Shown piece by piece: positions 44,764-55,300 of a stretch of DNA of 64,000 bases (position 1 is the stretch's first letter; every line of letters starts with the position of its first letter). The position numbers and the translations under genes are program-made. The stretch is taken from positions 62,001 through 126,000 of the forward strand of contig ONZQ02000006.1 of the NCBI GenBank assembly GCA_900312665.1, read 5' to 3'. The stretch is from Cephalotrichum gorgonifer (taxonomy: Eukaryota > Ascomycota > Sordariomycetes > Microascales > Microascaceae). The notes beneath the pieces were generated by a model. The model was not told where the DNA came from and searched no databases. It worked only from the letters and a program-made list of their open reading frames with translations.

Positions 44764-46039
44764 ATGCCTTCAGAGTAAGAGCCTCTCCGTCCTATGGTCT
44801 TGTACCCAGCTAACATCTCACGTAGACAAAAGCAGCTCCCCACGATAGCCGAGACACTCGAGCACCCTGCCTACCCAGGTACGGTCTGGGGTCTTGAGCC
44901 CCACCGCAAGGGTCGTCTCGCCGTCGGGGAGGGCCGCGGGGGGCCGTTCGACATCGCGTGGGAAGTCCACGGCGACGGCCCCATCAAGATCATCGTACGG
45001 CCCGCCCCATCGCCCCACCATCCACCCCCCGCTCGGATATCCCCCCTTTCCCCGGCACACACTCCTTCTCACCTCGGACCTTGAAGAAGCCCCTCTCAAA
45101 AGAAGATGATTCCTAACTCACCCCTAGTTCATAATGGGCCTAGCTGGCTTAAAGACCGCCTGGCAGCGCCAAACAAAACACTTCGGCCACGACCAGTCAT
45201 CCTACTCCGTCCTCATCCTCGACAACCGCGGCATGGGTGAGTCCTCCCTCCCCATGATGCGTTACACCACATCATCCATGGCTCTCGACTGTATAGAGGT
45301 CCTCTCCCACCTCGACTGGATCCCCACCGACTGGACCTCATCCCCTCCCGCTTCCCGCTCCGTCCACCTGGTAGGCATATCTCTAGGCGGGATGATCGCC
45401 CAGGAGATCGCCTACCGCATCCCCGCCTACCTCTCCTCCCTCACCCTCCTCTGCACCGCCGCCTCAGTCGAGAACACGAAGGGCTGGCTCGAGTTCATTC
45501 GCGACCGCGCGGGCATGGTCATCCCCAAGTCGATGGAGCAAAGCATAGAGGACACTGCCCGGAAGCTATTCCCGGAGAGCTGGCTCCACGCCCCCGACGA
45601 TACGCCCCTCCCGTCCCCCACCAGCACCCCCCGCTGCGCCCCCGCGCCGGGCGGCGGCGAATACGTCCGCTTCGACAACAACTTCCAGCGCTTCCAGGCC
45701 CAGGAGCTGACCAAGAAGCTCGATCCGGTGCTCTTCTCCACCCCGGGCTTCCTCCTACAGCTGGGCGCCGCGGCGCTCCACCACAAATCGGCAGCTCAGC
45801 TCGCGGAGCTGGGCGACGGAATCGGGCGGGAGAGGGTCATGGTGATGCACGGGACGGCGGATAAGATGATTGATCCCGTGTTGGGGGAGCGGTTGGTTCA
45901 GGGGCTGCGGCCTGGGAGGGCGGAGATTGTGCCCGGGATGGGCCACGCCCCACTCATGGAGATGCCTGTGTGGCTTAATTCGGTTTTAGAGGAGCATGTC
46001 ACAACCTGTGAGCGGATGGAGAGAGGAAGTGTTGTTTAG
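44764..46039 (+). CDS. Alpha/beta-hydrolase fold protein
   Basis: This is an AB-hydrolase-1 type serine hydrolase of unknown substrate. Three exons (44764-44774, 44826-44994, 45128-46039) give 363 residues. The first coding exon is only 11 nt (ATG CCT TCA GA), joined over a 51-nt intron with a CTAAC branch to EQKQLPTIAETLEHPAYPG. The phases fit, and no better ATG precedes the exon 2 frame. The fold motifs are complete: LILDNRGMGES, nucleophile Ser145 in GISLGGM, acid Asp305 (GTADKMID) and His333 (GMGHAPLME). The protein is soluble with no signal peptide. A Pro-rich insert near 220-235 (PSPTSTPRCAPAPGGG) is unusual. The gene converges on NMT1 with 298 bp between stops. Confidence 0.87.
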
Positions 46040-46337
46040 ATTTTTGGGCTGCAATTGGGCGGTTTTGTCGTTTTGATGACTCTCACTCACTTCGTCGGAA
46101 ATGTGCCATTCGCATACAGGTATATATGTTTTCATTTCCATGGTGCTATGCTTTCTCCAAATAAAAGACACAACCCACATACTCAGAACCGTTTTATACA
46201 CCATTATGCCACTCCGTAACCCCCCCCCCCCCAACACACAAAGGCTATAACTTCCTCTCCCCAACGCGGAACAACAGCGAAAGTACCGCTGCCGACGATG
46301 AGACGAAGGCACGAGTAAGCCCCGAACCTCGAATCGC

Positions 46338-48168
46338 TTACAACATAACCACGCCGATCCCGCTCAGGTTATCCTCATCGGGCCGGTTATTCTTCGTGAC
46401 CCCGCCCCTAATAGGCGCGGTTTTGTAGTTGAAGAGGTAGTAGTGCAGGTTCCCATCGCCGCCTCCAAAGTGGTGGTCGGAGAGCACGAGCGAGTTATCC
46501 ATGAGCGTTAGTGCGTTGAACACGTCGAACTTGAGATTCTTGCTAAAGATGAGAGCCTCGTGCGTTAGCTCGTTCAGCCGCTTCTTGAGGGCCGCCTTGT
46601 CGACAGTCTCGGTGAGGCCCACGTCGGTGGCGTAGTAAAAGAGGTAGGCCGCGCGGAGGAGCTTGTGCTTCTTGTGGTTGATGACGGAAGAGTCAAGCCC
46701 GTAGAAGGAGAAAAAGTCGGTGATTTTGCCCTCGGCGTTCTGTTGCCATAATGTCAGTACAGGTGGTGCAGGGCAGAAGAAAAAGGAAAGGGTGGGGGAA
46801 GTAGAAGGGGGGGGGGGGGGGGAGGCTTACTTCAACGACATAACTCCAGACAACCCTCTCCTCCCTCTCCTGAGTAGTCGAGAGGAGCCAGTGCTCGAAC
46901 TCCTCCCTCGTAAATTCAGGCGCCATGTCGAACCTTTCGAGGTACCGTGTGAGAAGAGGCAGCACAGCATCGATGTCCGCGGCAGTCATCTCCCGGACCC
47001 CCTTCAGCTTCCCCTTCTCCGGTAGGGCATACCGCCTGACCTGATGCTGCGGCTTGCTGTTCGGGGGAAGTGGGCTGAACCCTATCTCGTAGAGCTTCAT
47101 CCAGTCCAGGGCGCGATGGTAGTACCGGCACGTGCTTACGGGGGTGGGAAGAACGGTGCCGCCGGTGTAGAGGCCTTGCCAGATGTCGTTCTCGTTGCTC
47201 CTCCGGGTGACCTCCTTGATGAGGACGGGGGCTAGCCTCTTGTTCCGCAGCTTCTTATGGACTACGAGGAAGTTAACCTCCGACACAGTCATGACTGCTT
47301 GGCGCACCCGCAAGCGGACGGGGATGGCGGAGATGAAGGCCACGAGCCTCCTGGACTGGGACGCCCGAACCCCGATGTGGTATTCCTTCTTCCAGCCAGG
47401 AGCCTTGAGCGCCCTGCAAGTGTTAAAAGTATGGTTAGTTGCCTGGTTTCAATAGCACGGTATTGGTACTTGGAGGAAAGTAATCGGCCTGACGTACCAC
47501 TCTAGAATGCTCAACGAATAGTTGAACCGCAGCATAGCCGTGTCATCCTCGACGTAGTGGCCCTCGAGGAGGTCGTGCACCTCCTTCATCTCCTCGCTAG
47601 AGGTGAGGTCCATGGTCACCCACTCGAAACCATCAGGCAGGGGCGAGGGCTGTTTCGCGATATCCGCAGCCGTCTTCACCTCCACCGGACCCTCCACCTT
47701 GACGTCCTCGTCGAACCTCGGAACCGGCTGCGTCTTCCAGAACTTAAACGCCCCCATGTCCTTCACGCTGCGGCCCGAGGGTATCCCGGTAAGGATATCC
47801 TGGAGGTTCATCCGCCGCAGGAGATCGACCACCTTTTGGTTCCCCCCCGAGCCGGACGCCTCACCCTGGAGCTCGTTGCTCAGGGCCGGGTTCAGAGCAA
47901 GGAGCTGCTGGAGCTGCGCATCGGACAGCTTCGAGACCGATTGATTCGACGACCCCTCGGAGGGTCCTTCCTCGGAAGCGGCGGCCTTCTTCTTCTTGGA
48001 CTTGCTCTTCTTCTTCTTCTTCTTCTTGTCAGCCGCACCAGCGGTGCCTTCTACTTCCTCCTCCTCCTCCTCGTTGTCCGAGCCGTCACGTGCCTCGGAT
48101 TCCTGATCAAGCTCGGGCTCGGCGGCCGGGGCCTGGGCGACGGCCTTTTCCTTCTTCTCGGCGGGCAT
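46338..48168 (-). CDS. NMT1: Glycylpeptide N-tetradecanoyltransferase (N-myristoyltransferase)
   Basis: NMT attaches myristate from myristoyl-CoA to the N-terminal glycine of substrate proteins, co-translationally. It is essential in fungi and a drug target. Three exons (48168-47498, 47413-46831, 46739-46338) with 84- and 91-nt introns give 551 residues. The N-terminus has an acidic run, then a polylysine block (KKKKKKKSKSKKKK) typical of ribosome targeting. Catalytic-domain signatures are MGAFKFWKTQPVPRF, FISAIPVRLRVR, EVNFLVVHKKLRNKRLAPVLIKEVTRR, and the C-terminal GIGVVML, whose terminal Leu carboxylate is the catalytic base. The upstream in-frame start at 48306 is rejected as leader. Intron 2 contains a G16 run on the plus strand. 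Identification is secure. Confidence 0.95.
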
Positions 48169-48863
48169 GGTGGGGATGTCGGTGCCGATTGACGACAGCT
48201 CCGGGAGGATGTATGTGTGGCTGGCCGGGCAACTGCTACTTCGGGGCAAGGCCACGCGAATGGGCGCGGAAGTATGGCGAGATGGGAATCCGGAAGGGAA
48301 TCCCACGTATCGTGGCAGTTGGTGGGCAAGGTGAAAGCAAGTTCGAGGTTAATCCCTGCTGTTAAGGATGGTCACCAGGGTGCTGCCTGAGTGTGTCGAG
48401 TTGTGGGTGAGCTGTCGTTTTTGAGGACAGGAATTGAAGAATGCGGGGCACAGATTGGTTGGTGGGGCAGCACCTACGACATTGAGTAATATTTCGACGC
48501 TCTGGTTGGTGGTGAAGAAGCCTACCCAACAGGCTGGGTCCCCACACTGTCCGACACCTAATAATATCCACCTTGCACCTCTCGGGATTTGCTTGCATCT
48601 TCTGGTAGTAGTACATGTGATCATGCTCCCGAGGTTACACGGATATTAATGAGGAGTTTGAGAGATGCATGCTGGTTGCATCACCAAAAATAAAAACATT
48701 TATCAAGCCTCCCCTAGTGAGTATATTGAGCAATGAAATCCCTAATACACGTCTTAAATGGTGAAGTAGGTCATACTTGACCCTTCTTCTCAGAGTCTGC
48801 ACCTTTGGACACTCCCACGAAATAGTGCATCAAGGGTTGAAGAAGGTGTAGTGCTAGACAGCT
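48169..48863. other. Intergenic, NMT1 promoter
   Basis: These 695 bp lie upstream of NMT1 and downstream of the ABHD12-like gene. An AT-rich part occurs at 48640-48760. No gene is seen. Confidence 0.55.
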
Positions 48864-50410
48864 TTATCTGTCCTCCTCGAATGACCTCAGAACAGCAAGC
48901 AACGCGGGGGCATGTCCCATGATTTGATTGTGCCCTGCAAGAGTCCAGTTAGAGAATCACCTAACTGTTATGGAATCTCGTCGCCCCTATATACGCTTTG
49001 GAGTGAAGGGCCCATGAGACCATGGCTCACTTACCTCCGTGTGAAAACTGTTCATGGCAGATGATGGTATTTGGCTCCGCAGTCCACTTTCTCATAAAGG
49101 CGCCCTCGCCCCTATCTCTCGTTGCCTCTTTCTTCCGAACCTCGAATTCCGATATATCGGGTTCCGCTTGAATGCTAGCTATCGCTGCCGCATTGAAAAG
49201 CCGATCACTCTCAATACAGGGGATGTCCTTATCATTCTTGGCGTGGACAAGAGAAAGTCTGAGGCGCGACTTGGTACGTTGGACGGTGCGAGCGAGCCTA
49301 TCCGCCGAAGACCACTTTTCGCAGACAAAAGCGTCAAGGATCTGAGGCATAAATGGCACCCACCGGAGGGGCCCAAGGATGGGAACAAGTCCGGAAATTC
49401 GATAGCCACTTAGCATGGCGGGCAAACTGCTAAACCCGGCTACGAGAACGACCCCCGCAAGCTCGATACCGTCGTCCACGCACGCTTCGGCCACCCCGCT
49501 GGCTACTGCGGTCCCTAGACTCTGACCGAATAGGACTATCCTTTCCGGCGGTACGCCAGCGACGTTGATAACCCAGTCCACAACGGTCATGGCATCGAGA
49601 ATGAGCCCCTTCTCGGATGGAGTTCCCGTGGAGTGTCCGAAACCCCGGTAGTCGATTGCGATTCCATGATACGAGGTTGTGTCGGTGAATGTGTGGTAAG
49701 TGTCGGCTCGCCAGCCTTGGGCGATGTGGCCAGCGTTCTGCTTGGTCAGTATGCTTAACCATGTATTACTACCCTATCTAGGTGCACTTACACCATGTAC
49801 TAGTCCAAGTTAGTTTCAATCATTATTTCAACTACTACGGGTATTCATAGGGGCGGAAGCTCTCACAGAAGATAATGACCTTGGCATTGGGGTCCTCCTT
49901 TAAAAGGTGAAACGGTTTTGTGCGCTCCACGTCTTCACAGAGGCCAGGCTCTCGGGACGACGAGATGCTTTCTTCGTGCTTGGCATACAGAGGCAAGGGC
50001 AGGATGTGCCAGGCGTAGATACTCTCACCGTCAGGAGTAGCCAGCTTGAAAGGGGTGACCTGGTTTCCTGCATCCGCCCAGCGAGTCAAAATCGCATCGC
50101 CCTTGGCATTGGCTTGAGTCGCGGAACTTACGGGCAAATCCCCATTTCTCGGGCTTATTGACATCGTCCCACAATAGGGTGTTCGCTTTGTGCACGTACA
50201 GCAAGCTGTGGGAAGCGTCCAAGGTTAGATCTGCCTGCTCTCAAGATAAGAGCCCAGCTTCATCCCGTAGCTGGGGAATGATATGGGGTTAGCATACTGT
50301 TTTTGTATGGATGGTATTGCTGCAAGTGCGAAAAGCGCAACATAAAAGCCGAAAACGGCGGCAAGACCCGCTCCGATGACTATGAGAAGGGTCGTGAAGG
50401 GGTCTGCCAT
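48864..50410 (-). CDS. ABHD12-like alpha/beta hydrolase (lipase)
   Basis: This is a membrane-anchored serine hydrolase related to ABHD12/ABHD13-type monoacylglycerol or lysophospholipid lipases. Six exons (50410-50298, 50205-50132, 50067-49867, 49799-49792, 49737-49035, 48934-48864) give 389 residues with every phase consistent. Residues 7-32 form a membrane helix. KPEKWGFARNQVTPFKLATPDGESIYAWH is family-typical. An 8-nt micro-exon (TACATGGT) is needed to read IIFLHGNAGHIAQGWR, the oxyanion HGNAG motif. DYRGFGHSTG follows, then nucleophile Ser205 (FGQSLGTAVA), an acid in HAKNDKDIP, and a His in FSHGGHNQ, which spans the last splice. Without the micro-exon the oxyanion motif is lost. The physiological lipid is unknown. 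Confidence 0.88.
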
Positions 50411-51119
50411 GTTGCCGGCGAATATGTGTGGATTTAAGAAGTGTGTTGTGTCAGGGATGGTGTTAAGCTGAGGCAGCAGGCCGAGGAGATTGGGAGGAAG
50501 ACCAAGTGTTGTCCCTTCTTTTGTGACACCACCAAACTACTGGTTTTGGAGGCTTAGCGGGTGCCAACTCGAAATCCCCGTAGTAGTCACCCCTCCTAGG
50601 GCTCTGGATTGGTACGTGCCCATGCCGATTTGGCACCTTGAAGCTTCAGACCAATCCTGGGGTTAGAACTCCAATACTGATAGATCTCTCAAGTGACTGC
50701 TCCGTACAGACAGCTGGCTAAATGCGAAATTAAACGATACAGTTCAGATCTTCCCACCCGACCTCATTAGAACAGGTATAAGGGGCGACGAGCGGGACGG
50801 GAACACGCGTCTAGCCGCGACCCTGAATACTGCCACGATGCAGTTGTCGTAATCTATTAGCATTTGTTCTTTTCATCTTCCTCACATATTGGTGGCCAGA
50901 TGACCCTCAAGATATCAGCGTCGTAGGACAGAGCGGCGGAGCCGTCAAGTAAAATCACGGGCAAATAACACTGGCAGAATTTACATTGTACTCTATTACC
51001 CGCCCCACAAGCCTACAAAGTGGGCTCGTGGGGCAGATAGTCGGTCTCTGTATCTTTAATTAGATGCGGGAACGAAAGTACGATGGGTGCACCAAGGGGA
51101 AAGTCTACCACAAACCACA
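50411..51119. other. Intergenic 0.7 kb
   Basis: This lies between the ABHD12-like gene start and the HAD gene stop. No gene, RNA or repeat is seen. Confidence 0.55.
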
Positions 51120-51884
51120 CTAACCAAGACACGCAACTATGCCAGCAATCGCAGCCAACGTACCCTCAGGGTTCTTGACACGCACCGTCCGCAACCCGAG
51201 CTCCTTCGCAGGATAGTCATTGCCACCCGGGAAGATTGCATCTCCAATAAACATCATTTCCCCAAGTGGAATGTCACTCGCGACAGACAGCTTCTTCAGA
51301 CCGTACCCCTTATCAACGCCCTTTTGCGTGATATCAATAGAAGTCGCTCCACCCATATTGATCGAGAGATCAGGAAGTCGGTTGTACAGGTCCGCCTGGA
51401 TGATCTTCCGCTTTGCGAAATCGGGGTCCCACACCTCCTTGGCGGCAATCGGCGCCTGTTGGCCAAGCGCAGAGAAGGTTATCTGGCTTCCCCGGTCCTC
51501 AATACGCTCACCCCAGGTCTTTTCGGGCTGGAAGCCAGTGGCATCCAGTGATTCATTGAAGGCTTTGATGATGTCCTTCCTCTGCTCCTCGCTGAACAGC
51601 TCGGCATACTCGACCTCCCAGTCCACCCCATTCTTGAATCGGTAAAGCTTTGTGCCCGTGGTCGGCATGAGCCAAAGCTTTGAAATGTCTGCCCTCGGCG
51701 GCAAACGGCTAGCAACTTGTTTTTGGAACTGTGGCCAGTCGCCACCAGAGATGACTGCAACGTGGGCGACGCTTAACAGGTCAGCCAATGCCTCGCCCAT
51801 TGAATCGAGCAGTGGCTGTTTGCTCTCGGCGAGGGTGCCATCGAGGTCGAATGCTACAAGGCGTATCATGGCGACTGGATTCAC
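51120..51884 (-). CDS. HAD-superfamily (subfamily IIB) phosphatase
   Basis: This haloacid dehalogenase-type hydrolase probably removes phosphate from a sugar phosphate or similar small molecule. It is a single exon of 254 residues. Motif I is VAFDLDGTL with both Asp, motif II is VISGGDW, motif III the Lys in GVDKGYGLKKL, and motif IV MMFIGDAIFPGGNDYPAKEL. The C2-type cap between motifs II and III resembles that of phosphomannomutase-like IIB enzymes, yet the protein is not canonical eukaryotic phosphomannomutase. It could start at Met6 (MIRLVAFDLDG). It resembles bacterial IIB phosphatases more than the usual fungal set, so horizontal origin is possible but untested. Confidence 0.82.
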   Translation of the reverse strand: MNPVAMIRLVAFDLDGTLAESKQPLLDSMGEALADLLSVAHVAVISGGDWPQFQKQVASRLPPRADISKLWLMPTTGTKLYRFKNGVDWEVEYAELFSEEQRKDIIKAFNESLDATGFQPEKTWGERIEDRGSQITFSALGQQAPIAAKEVWDPDFAKRKIIQADLYNRLPDLSINMGGATSIDITQKGVDKGYGLKKLSVASDIPLGEMMFIGDAIFPGGNDYPAKELGLRTVRVKNPEGTLAAIAGIVACLG

Positions 51885-52622
51885 TGAGGTTGGAGTTTGA
51901 TGAATGCCTTTCTTTCTGTTATTTTGTCTGAGATAAAGAAGCGTGTGTATTTGATCTCGAGCGAGTTTGAAGAAGCTTGAGGAGCTTGGTGGTTAGACTG
52001 TACACCGCTATGTCTCCATTTGGTGAGTGAGTGGTCCAAGGCTGTCCAGACCAGGTACTTTGGTAGGGTGTGGGGCGCCAAAATGTACCCGCTAACTAGT
52101 CAAAAGCGGCGCCCCAGCATGCCCCCCCTCTGGGTGAAATACAAGTATTATTAACAAGCAAATATGGAGTAATATTATTCAGGAACCTCACAGAGCGGAA
52201 CTTAACCAGACTGGGAACGCCAATAATAGCGGGGCGGGGAGAGTCTACTTGCTACATAAGCTTACATCATCTTCACAGAATAGAGTCCAATCCGCGCCTA
52301 TTATTGGCTCCCACGAAATTACATAATGCACATAACCTCTCACGCATCCTCTTAAGGAACCACGCGCATCCCGCGATTACTTTTCAGACACGCCGAGACT
52401 CAACTTCAAATTACTCGATTCTGTGACAGCAGTCGTCTAGGAGTCTCATGGTTTGGAATCCCCTTCACCGACCGCAAAACGGTGCTTCCACCACGTCTCG
52501 TATCCTGCCATCATAATCATGGTGATCGTCTCGTGTGTGCGATCTCAATAATCGTCACTTAGACACATATTATTACGACAAAGGCTGCTACGCTCCCAGC
52601 AGCTATCCGGCAACTCTCCAAG
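51885..52622. other. Divergent intergenic region
   Basis: These 738 bp hold the promoters of the HAD phosphatase and SWC3. No gene is seen; the longest frame is under 120 codons and antisense to the SWC3 start. Confidence 0.5.
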
Positions 52623-54817
52623 ATGGAGAGGAAGAGAAAGCTACCGGCGAGAGCAGCGGCGAGGAACGAACAAGCCTCCAAGAAGCGTACTGCGACCCCG
52701 CCTGAGAAGGCGACCCCCGCTGCGACACCAGCTCCCGAGGCGGCTCCAATTGAAGAACCACGCCAGATCCCGAAGTCGATCCAGCCTGGAAAGCCACTCC
52801 CAACAGTGGAGGAACTCCAGCCTGAAAACCTACCCATAAAGGAGTACCAGACAATCCAGGAGAGGTATGTCCCCATGATCATTGCCCCGAGCTGCCCGCT
52901 GTTCGCCCTCACTCCTAATACTCGAGTAGTGGCGTCTTGCAGGAGTCTCTACGCCGTTCCCGTCAGAAATGGATGACCGAACTTGTCTTCGAAAAGTACT
53001 GGACGAAGCCTGTGAAGAAAAAGGGCGTGGTCATCGAGAACCCAAAGAATCCGCCGAAAGAGAGCATGACCAAGCTTGGCCAGGTCACCATTACGATCGA
53101 GCCTCACGTCTTCGACGCTACCCTCTACGCCATCAAGGACCCGAAACCTCCCGCTCCTGCGACCTCACGCCCCGTATTGCAATATGGACCCCCAGGCGGG
53201 ACCATGCCACTTAAAGCAGCGAAACCACCCACGACTCCATCGACCCCGGCGAGAGCTGCCCCAGCAACGAAGGCCACCAAACCCGCCGACGCCACTCCAG
53301 GGTCCGCAGCAAACGCGTCGCCTCGACCCATACCCAAGAATGTAGAGGCTCATGACTCATCTCGGCCTAATGCAGCTCCCTCTCCCATAGGACTGAAGCC
53401 CGGGCCACCACCTCCAGCCTCAATTACCACCCCAACCCCTGCATCAACTGCAGTACCCCATCCGGGAGTGGTTGCGCGTCCTCCCTCCCTACCTCCTATG
53501 GGAAACCCCTCGAGCTCAAGGGGTAGCCCAGCTATTGCTCCGCACCCCGTAGCACTAGGCCCGCCCCATGGCGGCTTTACCCCCAAACCAGTGCCCAGGC
53601 CGACACCACCTCCCCCCCCACCCGGACAGGCCAATAACGCCGTGATAACGACGTTAGCGGAGCGAGCAACTTCGGACGACACCTTGAAAGAACTCATGAG
53701 GAAGGTAGCAGACGGGATTGCCAGCAAGGAGGAGCTGGCGCACTTCCAGGGGATTATTGATAAAATCCACGAGGAACAGAGCAGGAAGAACTCCCAGCAG
53801 GCCCCGCCGGCCGATAAGGTATTTGTGGATGGTAGATCATTGAAGTACTTTGCGGAGGAGGTGAAAACCATTCTGCAAATCGTCCTCGGATCCAACCCGC
53901 AGCAGAGGTCCACAAACTTGCGACCACCCCCAGGAAGTGACACGCTCATCGTCATGCTGGTACAAGCGGCTCTTGATGACGCGAAATTAAAAGAGACCAT
54001 CCATCGGATTGCGAATGGGAAGCCCGACTACCCTGATACCCTCACCCTCAAGTCAGTACTAGATGGGCTGCATAAAAAGCTCCTGCTGGACAAGGCGAAG
54101 AAAGATGTCAAGCAAGGCCCGTACTCGCCGTCACCAGCGTCGAATGGGGCCGCCGGCTCCCCAGCTTCAACCGTGCCGGCGACGAATCAGGCCCAATCTT
54201 CTGGCCAGCAAGCACTACGATCGAAGGGGCCCCCACCCGCGCCGAAGCCAGATATCTCTGCCATCGCGGTAGAATTCGCCGGGGGTAACGGGGATAGATA
54301 CCTCTTCCCGAAATTCAGCATCTTGGAATACAGGGGCACCCAACGCGTGGTGGCATCATTCTTGGTTGTGAGGAAAAGTAGCCAGTGCGAGTACGGTGGT
54401 GACCAGGAACAGGACTACTACGAGCCCATGACGATCCGCCTCTTCACGTCCTCCGGCCGACACTTGGAGAACTTGGCACGGGTGGTGGCACCCCAGGACG
54501 AAGTCGTCCGCTATATGGACGACATCATGTCCAGCATGACACGAGCACAATATGTCCTCCTCGCGTGGCGCTTGATGCGAGAGAGGGCGGGCGAAGAGAA
54601 TGCTGAAGAAGTCAATGGTAGCACCAGCGTCTCAAAGGACGGGGACGCGGTCGCGCCGTCGAAACCAGGTGTGCTCTGGACGACAAAGATGTCTTCTGGC
54701 GCACCATCAGCATCCGATGACCAGCGGAGAGACAAGGCCATCTCAGAGGAGGATGAAGATATGGCGCGGTACCAGAAACTTATTCGGTCCGCGGCAGCGA
54801 AGGACGATGACGCGTAA
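52623..54817 (+). CDS. SWC3: SWR1 chromatin-remodelling complex subunit 3
   Basis: Swc3 is a subunit of SWR1, which swaps H2A for H2A.Z in nucleosomes. Two exons (52623-52864, 52930-54817) give 709 residues. The acceptor at 52928-52929 (CGAGTAG) is required by phase and restores ESGVLQESLRRSRQKWMTELVFEKYWTKPVKKK, the core of the SWR1-complex protein 3 domain; a second AG 13 nt later would shift the frame. The N-terminus is basic and Ala/Pro-rich. A long Pro/Ala-rich linker (about 150-310) follows, with PPPPPP runs. Then come helical segments (TLKELMRKVADGIASKEELAHF) and a conserved C-terminal block (ILEYRGTQRVVASFLVVRK...MTRAQYVLLAWRLMRERAG) ending in an acidic tail. The protein should be nuclear. 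Confidence 0.85.
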
Positions 54818-55270
54818 AGATCTGGCTGACAGGGATATACCCCTCATTATTGCAGCACTTTTGTTGCTTCCCCCCCGCGTCTGTGTTTCTGTCGTCTCAA
54901 AGACAGGTGAGATATTGGAGCTAAGGGTGTGGGGTTACGAGGGAGTAACATGAATTGGGTTTTTCTGGTTTCATGGCGTGAGAATGGCGGTGGAAAGGGG
55001 TTTGACGGCGTCGAAGGATGGGGACATGCGATGAACGATTTGGGGTTTTTACGGTATTAGCACTCTTGGTGTTTCATATGATATTCTTTTTCGATACTGG
55101 GGTCGGTTCGCTTGGGCGAAGGTGAATTACACGGTTTCCCGAGTCCCCTGTTGCTCTGGTTGCCATTGGCCGGCTTGTGGTCTGATCGCACAGGATGAGA
55201 TGATGGACGATGTCACAGACATCCGTACCAATCTTCCATATTCTTACCATTTCCTGGGCTTTTATCATCT

Positions 55271-55300
55271 TTTAGTTTGAGCTCTGAGACTCAAACTAAA
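55271..55300. repeat. Inverted repeat: 11-bp perfect stem, 8-nt loop
   Basis: TTTAGTTTGAG is followed 8 nt later by its exact reverse complement. It lies about 450 bp past the SWC3 stop. An RNA hairpin or a small transposon remnant is possible; nothing marks it as a known terminator in fungi. Confidence 0.8.

Noticed and set aside
47557..48192. 211-codon plus-strand frame
   Set aside because: It is antisense to NMT1 exon 1; its Leu-rich text mirrors the Lys/Glu-rich N-terminus of NMT.
52930..52942. Use of the second acceptor (TTGCAG, ending 52942) for SWC3 exon 2
   Set aside because: It gives the wrong phase and a stop within about a dozen codons. The upstream CGAGTAG acceptor keeps the SWC3 domain open.
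53350..54000. 216-codon minus-strand frame
   Set aside because: It is antisense to the Pro-rich linker of SWC3; the Gly-rich text is the complement of Pro codons.
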